Origin: Pseudomonadota bacterium
GTDB taxonomy: Bacteria; Myxococcota_A; Polyangia; Haliangiales; Haliangiaceae
Assembly: GCA_022360315.1 (NCBI GenBank)
Contig: JAKSDA010000388.1
Span: 1-63,457 of the forward strand
DNA length: 63,457 nt
Direction of reading: 5' to 3'
Shown here: positions 56,771-63,457 of the stretch, piece after piece
Numbering within the stretch: position 1 is the first letter of the stretch
Layout of the letters: every line of letters begins with the position of its first letter
Program-made: the position numbers and the translations under genes
Notes under the pieces: generated by a model
The model's database searches: none
What the model saw: the letters and a program-made list of their open reading frames with translations, nothing else
Told to the model about the DNA's origin: nothing

Positions 56771-58012
56771 GTGACGAGGCCCGGCAAGGCTTGTATAGTT
56801 GGGATTGTCTTGAATCCATTCATCGTCGCCGCCATCCCCGCGTTTTTGCTGCTGATGGGAATTGAAGCGTGGGTTGCGAAACGCCGGGGGCTGCGGGTGT
56901 ACCGCTTCGGGGATACCGTGGCTGATGTGGGCGCGGGCGCGCTTCATCAGCTGACCAACTGGAGCATCGCGCTCGGCGGGATATTCGTCTATCAGCTCTT
57001 CTTCGAATGGTACCCGGGGGTGACCTGGCCGGGGGCGTGGGTTTGGCTCGTGGCGTTCCTCGGCGTGGATTTTTGCTTCTACTGGCAGCACCGGGCCTGC
57101 CACCAAGTGGGCTTCATGTGGGCGGCGCACGTCGTGCACCACCAAAGCGAAGAGTACAACCTGGCAGTGGCGCTCAGGCAGTCCAGTCTGCAGCCGGCCT
57201 TCAAGTGGGTCTTCTACTGGCCGCTCGCGCTGTCAGGAGTGCCGCTGACTGTGTTCTTGTCGGTCGCGGCTGTCAATCGACTCTACCAGTTTTGCCTCCA
57301 CACCAGGCTCATTGGCCGGCTGGGCCCGCTGGAGTGGATCCTCAATACGCCATCTCACCATCGGGTGCACCATGGGCAGAATCGCGAGTATATCGACAAG
57401 AACCACGGCGGCATGTTCATCGTCTGGGACCGTCTGTTCGGCACCTTCGAGTCGGAGCGGGCCGAGGTGGTATACGGAGTGACCGAGCCGGTCAAAAGCT
57501 GGAATCCGGTTTGGGCCAACGTCGACGTTTGGGCGGCTCTGTTTCGTCGAGCGACGGCCACCCGGCGTCTTGTCGACAAGGTCAAGCTATTTGTCAAACA
57601 CCCGAGCTGGCGCCCCGACGATGTCCAGGAGGCGGCCAAGGCCTGGCCTGCGCCCAAGTATGACCCGAGCGCGCCGTCGCTGCTGCGTCGCTACGTAGCC
57701 GGGCAGTTCGGGTTGGCGCTGACAGTCACCCTGGTCATTCTGGTTTTGCCCGTCGAGGGAGCGCTCGGAACCAAGATTTTTCTTTCTGTGGCGGTCGTGC
57801 TCAGCCTCGCCAGCCTCGGGGCGCTCCTGGACGGCCGAGGATGGGCTGCGCATGTGGAGCCGTTCCGTGCTCCTCTGTTGACCATCGGCGCGTGGATGGT
57901 GATGGGCGAGCAGCTGCCGGTTTGGGCGCTCACCTTGATGGGGCTGTGGGCGCTTTCATCGGTCGCCTGGTGGGGCCGGATCAGCCGGATGGGGGAAGCG
58001 AGGCAAATCTGA
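56771..58012 (+). CDS. fatty acid hydroxylase / sterol desaturase family protein
   Basis: About 413 residues from GTG 56771 (TTG 56810 is an alternative). A di-iron membrane oxygenase with His-box clusters: WQHRACH, HVVHHQSEEYN and HHRVHHGQN, in a setting of 8-9 membrane helices. The C-terminal ~120 residues form additional helices, as in alkylglycerol monooxygenase-like proteins. Typical roles are hydroxylation of lipid chains or cleavage of ether lipids. The open frame upstream is not supported. Confidence 0.85.
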   Translation: MTRPGKACIVGIVLNPFIVAAIPAFLLLMGIEAWVAKRRGLRVYRFGDTVADVGAGALHQLTNWSIALGGIFVYQLFFEWYPGVTWPGAWVWLVAFLGVDFCFYWQHRACHQVGFMWAAHVVHHQSEEYNLAVALRQSSLQPAFKWVFYWPLALSGVPLTVFLSVAAVNRLYQFCLHTRLIGRLGPLEWILNTPSHHRVHHGQNREYIDKNHGGMFIVWDRLFGTFESERAEVVYGVTEPVKSWNPVWANVDVWAALFRRATATRRLVDKVKLFVKHPSWRPDDVQEAAKAWPAPKYDPSAPSLLRRYVAGQFGLALTVTLVILVLPVEGALGTKIFLSVAVVLSLASLGALLDGRGWAAHVEPFRAPLLTIGAWMVMGEQLPVWALTLMGLWALSSVAWWGRISRMGEARQI

Positions 58013-58324
58013 GGTTTGGCGTTGATGCCGGTGCAGGCTTCAGGCCGAGCCGCGCGGCGACCCGATGGGGCGCGACTGCGGAAATGGTCAGAAATTCATC
58101 GATGACCGAGGGGGGTACGTCGATCCTGGACCGTGCCCGTCCGCACGAGGGGATCATCCGTGATCTTTCCCGTGGGACACGGGTTGAAGTGCTCGGTATC
58201 GGACGTCCTCGCTCGCCGGCCGCAGGAAATTGTTTTCGTGGCCCATGAGCACCTGCTTGTTCGAAGTGGCCAGCCGCTGCCCCGTATGCGCCCGCTTGAC
58301 CCGAGGCACCGTTCAGACCCGCTC
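58013..58324. other. convergent intergenic region
   Basis: About 310 bp between the ends of two convergent genes. No gene and no clear terminator hairpin found. Confidence 0.4.
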
Positions 58325-60049
58325 TTACCGGGAGAGCACCACGCCGGGCAGGGCGCCTGTGACCTCCTCATTGTCAACGACCAGTTTTCCGTTGACGATC
58401 ACGGTTTCGATGCCCTTGGGTGTCTGGTGTGGCTCCAGAAAGGTCGCGCGGTCTTCGAGCGTTTCGAGATCAAATACGACAATGTCCGCGTGGAACCCTT
58501 CCTTGATGATGCCGCGATCGGTAATTCCCATGATTTCCGCCGGCAGCGATGTTGCCGATCGCACCGCGGCTTCAACGCTGAGCACGCCCTGATCCCGGGC
58601 AAAGCGAGCGATCTTGCGCGGAAAGGTTCCATAGAGGCGGGCATGGACAGAGCCATCTTCGGGGAAAGCAATGCCACCGTCGGTCGCGGTCGCCGTCCAG
58701 GGCTGGGCCGCGTAGATCGCAACGTCCTCCTTCAACATGGAAAAGCCTCTCAGCTTTACGCCGCCGCGCTTGTCCTTATGGCCTGTGAGCTGAAAAACGA
58801 TGGCAAGCCCGACCGGGTCTAGGCCGCATATCGTGGCCAGCTCCCCCACGGTCATCCCAACGTACGCGGGCTTTGGATGGTCAAGGATGAGCATGGTATC
58901 CGCACCACCCCGTAATCTCATCTCATGACGGATGTCGCGGCGCAACGCGGCAACTTTGACAGGATCGCCCAGGGTTTTGCGCAATTCGGCCGCGTAGTCG
59001 GTAGGAGGGTTGTCCCGGTCGTAATTGATGGCCCAGTCGGGTATGAGAACGACCCGGCCGTCGCTGCCGGACGTATTGTACGGGTATTGATCGGCGTATA
59101 TCCGGACGCCGCGTTGTCGAGCAGCCTCAAGCATGTTTACTACCTTCCCGGCCGTCCCCCAGGTGTCGACGCCCCTGGATTTGATGTGAGTGAGGACGGT
59201 CTTCGCCCCGGTCGTCTCGCCGATCTTGATCGTTTCTTCGACGGCCTCAAGTAAGGTAGGCGGAGTTGGCGGATCCTGGCTCGGTGTGTACCACTTGGGC
59301 GAGATGCCGGAGCTGCGTGTATGGGGGATGTAAACGCCATCGGATGGCACGATCTCTTCCACGAGTGCAATGACCTCTTCGGTCGTGCTCCAGATCCCTG
59401 GCGAGTATTCAAGGCCCGCCGTCAGTCCGAACGCACCCTGGGCTATGGCCTCGCGCGTCATCTTGCGCATCGCAGCGATCTCTCCTTCTGTGGCCAGTCG
59501 CTTGTAATCATCGCCGAGCACGGAACGCCGTATCGAATTGTGGCCCGCCATCAATACGGCATTGAGGCCGATGCCCGGATCCATCATGGCGGCGCGGTGT
59601 TGATCAATGGGGCGGGATTGAAATCCGTCTGCATTGACAACGACAGTGGTGATGCCCTGACTGACAAGGTTCGGCGCGGCGCGGCGCTTCACGTCCGAAC
59701 TTACCAGTCCCCGACGGCCCCCTGCATGGGAATGTATGTCGATGAAACCGGGTACGATAAGGCGACTCTCGGCATTGATCACGCGGGTGGCCTCGGCGTT
59801 GGCGAGATCGCCGATTGTAGCGATCTTGCCGCCACGGACCCCGACATCGGCCTTGATCGCTCGGGCGCCAGTGCCGTCGAGGACATCGCCGCCGAGAATG
59901 AGCATGTCGTAGGCGTCCTGGCTGTCGTCGGTTTGACTGTGGGACGCTCGGTTAACCGTTTCGTTCGAGCAGCCCAGCGTCGCAAAAATGGCAACGGCCA
60001 AAAGGACGAAAAAAAGACCTTTGCCCAGCAATGCGACTTTCTTGCCCAT
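58325..60049 (-). CDS. exported D-aminoacylase-type amidohydrolase (lipoprotein)
   Basis: 574 residues from ATG 60049, giving a lipoprotein signal (MGKKVALLGKGLFFVLLAVA, lipobox TLGC). The amidohydrolase fold shows MLILGGDVLDGTGARAIKAD, the metal motif IVPGFIDIHSHAGG, GHNSIRRSV, LTHIKSRG, the catalytic GMTVGELATICGLDP region, and a C-terminal beta part (GIIKEGFHADIVVFDLETLE). It resembles N-acyl-D-amino-acid deacylases. The substrate is not deducible; export suggests an envelope role, possibly on D-amino acid-containing peptides. Slightly lower GC than neighbours at the N-terminus. Confidence 0.88.
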   Translation of the reverse strand: MGKKVALLGKGLFFVLLAVAIFATLGCSNETVNRASHSQTDDSQDAYDMLILGGDVLDGTGARAIKADVGVRGGKIATIGDLANAEATRVINAESRLIVPGFIDIHSHAGGRRGLVSSDVKRRAAPNLVSQGITTVVVNADGFQSRPIDQHRAAMMDPGIGLNAVLMAGHNSIRRSVLGDDYKRLATEGEIAAMRKMTREAIAQGAFGLTAGLEYSPGIWSTTEEVIALVEEIVPSDGVYIPHTRSSGISPKWYTPSQDPPTPPTLLEAVEETIKIGETTGAKTVLTHIKSRGVDTWGTAGKVVNMLEAARQRGVRIYADQYPYNTSGSDGRVVLIPDWAINYDRDNPPTDYAAELRKTLGDPVKVAALRRDIRHEMRLRGGADTMLILDHPKPAYVGMTVGELATICGLDPVGLAIVFQLTGHKDKRGGVKLRGFSMLKEDVAIYAAQPWTATATDGGIAFPEDGSVHARLYGTFPRKIARFARDQGVLSVEAAVRSATSLPAEIMGITDRGIIKEGFHADIVVFDLETLEDRATFLEPHQTPKGIETVIVNGKLVVDNEEVTGALPGVVLSR

Positions 60050-60258
60050 TGCCGCAGCAGTGAAAACAATGAGTTCACGCAGTTCGAGATTTCGCGACGG
60101 CAGCGTCGCTGGCGAAACTACTAGAGAAATACGCATCGGTTGCATGTTCACTCCATTGTGTGATTATGGAATTATCTCATCCTGGCAAACTCTTCGGCGA
60201 TATCGCTGATTCGTGCGTTGCCAAGCGTGGTCTGAAATGGCTTTGGACGGATGCGTCT

Positions 60259-60420
60259 AAGAGCCGGTCCAAAACTCTCCGCGTCGCCAGAGCGGCGATC
60301 CATCACCACCAGCGGGCTTGCTCGTCGGTCAAATACACCCGGTATTCTCCACTCCTCGCCCACCCACTGGCGGCGCGCCTCGTCGCTCTGGCTCGGTCCG
60401 AGGTTTTTGGACCGGCTCTT
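60259..60420. mobile_element. 162-bp MITE, copy 1 (IS5-like)
   Basis: Perfect terminal inverted repeats AAGAGCCGGTCCAAAA (60259-60274) and TTTTGGACCGGCTCTT (60405-60420). If the ends are taken one base inside, the flanks are TA/TA, a target duplication known for the IS427 group of IS5. The minus strand holds VYLTDEQARWW, resembling the first residues of an IS5 transposase (LTDEQW), so the element may be an internally deleted IS. It has no transposase of its own. Near-identical copy at 63316. Confidence 0.85.
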
Positions 60421-61420
60421 AAAAGAGAATTTGGTTGGGATTGGTGAAAGCATGAAGGCGATAGGACTGCCACTGCAGTTGCTGTTGAGTTTGGACGGGA
60501 AGCAGAACTACTCCGCTCCGCAGGAGGTTTATATTCGGATTTTTGGTACTCTTGATTTTTGGTACTCTTTAAGTGGTGTTTCAGTTGGGGGGGCGGGCCA
60601 AGGAAAATACGATGTATTACGTCGGGCGAACCATCAGGGATGAAGAGCTCGACACCTGCGACTGTTGAACTGCCGGTCGAACCTCGACCAGCCAGCGCAC
60701 GAGCTCTGCGACAACGTGCGTGAAATCGCCGTGTCAACGCCTGATGAGAATATCTGGCCCGAGAGGATATCTGGTGTGATGAGGGTGTCTGGTATGAGGC
60801 AACAGCCTTGCCGGTTCTAGCCTGTTGAACAATACGGTCACCTACGGTCGGGTCAGTGGGGTAATGCAATGGTATACCATGCATACCTAATGGTATACCA
60901 TGCATACCTAATGCGCCACCATTATGAACTGTGGACGCGCCAACAGAATTGGGCTGCATCCAAACAGAAAAAAATCATTATTTCAGATAGTTAGATCCAG
61001 CGGTGCCGGCGAGGTGTCAACCCACGCGCCGAAACGGCCGGCTGATCTGACTGAACGAGCACCCACGCAGGGAGGGTACATAGGTGACTGGCAACTGAAT
61101 CGGCACATGGGTGGCTCATGCATGTAGGATTTTATACGAATTTACCTACATGGAGCTTTTTTTTTCTTAGAATGAACCTGAGGCAATATCCCAGCAACCC
61201 ACTTTGTTTGAGGTTCGAACCGCGGCCGGGCCGGGTTGAAGCCATTGTGCGCGGCCGGCCTGGCCGACTGAGGTCCGGAGTCGAGTTTGATGGCTACCCG
61301 GTGCAGCGGACAGTTTATCCAGCGAAGAGGACACTCAGACGTTGGGGCACGACATTCTCGATTTGGTGCACCAGACGTAATTCTAAGTTTGCACAGCACC
61401 TCGGCTGGTAACATGGATGC
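60421..61420. other. gene-poor region right of MITE copy 1
   Basis: About 1 kb without a convincing gene. It includes a 21-bp direct repeat (60870-60911), AT-rich stretches (60530-60570, 60955-60990, 61120-61180) and short frames on both strands lacking protein character. It probably contains the promoter of the 61421 gene. Confidence 0.5.
60870..60911. repeat. 21-bp direct repeat, two perfect copies
   Basis: The unit TGGTATACCATGCATACCTA plus A occurs twice in tandem. Each unit contains the palindrome TGGTATACCA. A possible operator pair, or slippage product. Confidence 0.8.
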
Positions 61421-63274
61421 ATGCTGCGAAGTGAGGGGAGCTGGCGCAGAGAGACGAGGGTCAGGCATTTTCGCTGGGGATGGCGTGCGTTCAAGAGACA
61501 GCTCGACGATCCAGAGCAATGGACCGATGAGCATCTGCACAGGCTGGTTGTCGCGTTGGAACACGAGATCCGGTCGGGCATATTCGTGGGCCGAGATCGC
61601 GACCTGGCGCGCGCCATCTGTTTTCAGTTCGCCCAGGTTCGGCGTCTAGCAGAACCGGTGCGCGCACGCCTGGCGACGCTGACCGGGATGGAGTCGATCG
61701 ACGAGATCCGCCAGCACTTCCTGGCCAAGGATCACTGGCACGGCAAAAAAGCCGGCTACACTCTACAGCGCAATGGCAACGAGGCCCGGCGGATGTTTCG
61801 CAAAGCGCTGCAGCAGTGGGGCGATCATAGCCTTCGCCGATTCCATGGCGTCGCCCCGATCGGAACGCTGGGATGGTTCACGCCGCGTGGTGCGGCCGGG
61901 TTGGCCGGGCTCGTCGCGGCGGCAATCGCGGGCCATGTACTGCTGTCGGCGGAAGGGGATCGGACCCTGTCGCGCGCGCACCTCGTATTGCAGATTGAAA
62001 CCCCACAAGGCAAGCGCATCGTGTTGGGTTTCAGAGATGGGGGCTGGGCCATCGCCGGCCCAGATGGGCACATCGAATACAGTGCCCCTGCCCGTCTTCA
62101 CTTACCCGGTCCAGCCGAGTTCATTGCTGCAGGTGACCTGGACGGCGATCGCCAGCCCGAGCGGGCGTTTGTGCTCGCGCCTGGATTCGACCGAGGGATC
62201 CGGCCAGCGTCTTGGCGCGAGGTAAAGGACGGCACGCTGCCCTACCGACCGCAACCAAACGGGGTCTGGCTTTTTACTCTCGCCGACAACGGTGGCTGGC
62301 AACTTCTCGACGTTGTGCCCGGCCATATCGGCGCGGTCGATGTCGATGCCTGCAGGGATACGCTGATCGACCACTTGGCGGCCAATGACGAGATGGCGCG
62401 AACAGGGCTATTTGCGATCACCGATGAGCTGGAGCGCGCGCGACGCAGCTGTCCATCGAGGATGAGAAAGGTCGAGCTCCGCCCCGGCGTGCTCATCATG
62501 TATCTCCATGCTTATGGCCGTGCCATTGCTCGAGCTCGTTGCGGCTCCCGGGGATGCCAAGCAGCAGAGCTCGTGGCGGTTGTCGACAGTGACATACTGG
62601 GCGCAGCACACGTGCGAGATGCGGCTGGCAGAAAGCGCTCGTTGATCTCGACCGGGTGTTGGCGTGAGAACGGCCCGCTTGCCTACGGGTTGCTCGAAGT
62701 CGATCCGACACGGAGCGAAAAGCCTATCGAGCTGCTCTACCAGCCCGGTGGCAGGACGTTCGTAAAAAAACTCGATGAGCACCGCATGGCCATACTCAAC
62801 GGTCAACCCTGTAGCGGGCTGCGCGAGCAAAGGCTGGTGGCCAGCATGCGAGATGCTCCACCGGGAGTGGCCGAGGGCACCCTGATCGTGGCCACGCTCG
62901 ATGAGCACGGAGCACTCGAGCACCACGATCGCGTTCTACTCCCCAATTGTTGTCGCGGTGACCATATCAAAATGGTCGTGGTCCCCGATGCGGCCGGGCA
63001 GCCGCTCGCTCTGGCAGTTTCCTATGATGAGATTGTCGGCCAGGCGTCTTCCCTCCTGGTATTCGACGTCCGGCGCGATCTCGACGACCAAACACCGGTC
63101 GTGATTCCACCTCCATTCGGTCCAGCGACTCGCCTTTTTACGTTGAGCGCGGCCGATATCAATGGTGATGAAAAACCGGAGCTCATGGTCTCCCATGTTC
63201 TGTACGGCACGGTGGCCTTCGAATTGAAGGAGACGGCGAATTGCCTGCGGCTGCGCCGCAGGCAACTCTGGTAG
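61421..63274 (+). CDS. single-pass membrane protein with FG-GAP-like repeats
   Basis: 617 residues. A basic cytoplasmic N-terminus of ~160 residues is predicted to be helical (WTDEHLHRLVVALEHEIRSG, LATLTGMESIDEIRQHFLAK). One membrane helix follows (GAAGLAGLVAAAIAGHVLLS), then a ~430-residue exported beta-rich part with two calcium-type FG-GAP/VCBS-like motifs (AAGDLDGDRQPERAFVL and SAADINGDEKPELMVSHVL) and several Cys. No family name can be given. It lies between the two inverted MITE copies; no upstream ribosome-binding site stands out. Confidence 0.65.
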   Translation: MLRSEGSWRRETRVRHFRWGWRAFKRQLDDPEQWTDEHLHRLVVALEHEIRSGIFVGRDRDLARAICFQFAQVRRLAEPVRARLATLTGMESIDEIRQHFLAKDHWHGKKAGYTLQRNGNEARRMFRKALQQWGDHSLRRFHGVAPIGTLGWFTPRGAAGLAGLVAAAIAGHVLLSAEGDRTLSRAHLVLQIETPQGKRIVLGFRDGGWAIAGPDGHIEYSAPARLHLPGPAEFIAAGDLDGDRQPERAFVLAPGFDRGIRPASWREVKDGTLPYRPQPNGVWLFTLADNGGWQLLDVVPGHIGAVDVDACRDTLIDHLAANDEMARTGLFAITDELERARRSCPSRMRKVELRPGVLIMYLHAYGRAIARARCGSRGCQAAELVAVVDSDILGAAHVRDAAGRKRSLISTGCWRENGPLAYGLLEVDPTRSEKPIELLYQPGGRTFVKKLDEHRMAILNGQPCSGLREQRLVASMRDAPPGVAEGTLIVATLDEHGALEHHDRVLLPNCCRGDHIKMVVVPDAAGQPLALAVSYDEIVGQASSLLVFDVRRDLDDQTPVVIPPPFGPATRLFTLSAADINGDEKPELMVSHVLYGTVAFELKETANCLRLRRRQLW

Positions 63275-63315
63275 TGATTCTCATTTCCTCGGGCAACGCG
63301 TGTGTGAGCGAGTTT

Positions 63316-63457
63316 GTAAGAGCCGGTCCAAAAACCTCGGACCGAGCCAGAGCGACGAGGCGCGCCGCCAGTGGGTGGGCGAGGAGTGGAGAATACTGGG
63401 TGTATTTGACCGACGAGCAAGCCCGCTGGCGGTGATGGATCGCCGCTCTGGCGACGC
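63316..63457. mobile_element. MITE copy 2, cut by the window end
   Basis: Begins with the same terminal repeat AAGAGCCGGTCCAAAA and continues for 142 bases with only about two differences from the reverse complement of copy 1 (by hand alignment). It is in inverted orientation to copy 1. The flank ends in GTA, consistent with a TA target. It starts 42 bp after the stop of the membrane protein gene. Confidence 0.85.

Noticed and set aside
60870..60911. 21-bp repeat as a CRISPR array
   Set aside because: Only two units in direct tandem with no spacers and no cas genes nearby.

Overview
The window is high-GC DNA from a bacterium with the signature of a Myxococcota (former deltaproteobacterial) genome. 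The signs are four Ser/Thr protein kinases, one coupled to an ECF sigma factor and one divergent from an FHA-domain sigma-54 activator, many lipoproteins (including a thrombospondin type-3 one), and long multidomain proteins of unknown function. Taxonomy is inferred from gene content only. No rRNA, tRNA or CRISPR array was recognised.

Left part (1-13144): cofactor and metal metabolism. One minus-strand block runs from a MerR-type regulator at 7369 down through iscS, iscU, iscA, hscB, hscA and fdx (a complete Fe-S assembly operon), then into larB and larC (nickel-pincer nucleotide synthesis), which leaves the window inside its histidine-rich linker. A 38-codon leader ORF with a strong ribosome-binding site overlaps the merR start, behind an inverted-repeat operator. 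RNase Y and a rhodanese-ThiF/MoeB protein lie upstream on the same strand. On the plus strand follow a second A-type Fe-S carrier (erpA-like), a GlcD-type flavin oxidase and a NUDIX CoA pyrophosphatase.

Middle (13145-34289): housekeeping genes (transketolase, a roughly 980-residue NAD-glutamate dehydrogenase, a DUF423 membrane protein) are interspersed with lipoproteins, an integrase-like DNA-binding protein lacking the catalytic domain, a WGR-LRR-SWIM protein, an aspartoacylase-family hydrolase, a decayed patch with transposase remnants (27000-29000), a sirtuin, a MinD/J-like/RodZ-HTH fusion, and a divergent kinase/FHA-sigma-54 activator pair.

34338-40904 holds the most unusual locus. It is a 1962-residue protein without signal peptide that carries two LamG-like jelly rolls (the first interrupted by a histone-H1-like Lys/Ala segment), about five helical repeats and a poly-lysine tail. 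It is followed by a small protein with a His/Cys pattern like caspase-fold (clan CD) peptidases.

Right part (41444-63457): an IS91-type remnant, a Uma2 nuclease, a kinase with its TPR membrane partner, a TSP3 lipoprotein, an ECF sigma factor translationally coupled to a kinase-TPR receptor, maleylacetoacetate isomerase, a SnoaL-like protein, a CAP-domain lipoprotein, a GT-C glycosyltransferase, an AT-rich and probably transferred PLP acyltransferase (AOS family), a fatty acid hydroxylase, an exported D-aminoacylase-type amidohydrolase, and a membrane protein lying between two nearly identical inverted copies of a 162-bp MITE. A separate, gap-free two-hairpin repeat occurs inside the isc operon and next to the sirtuin gene.
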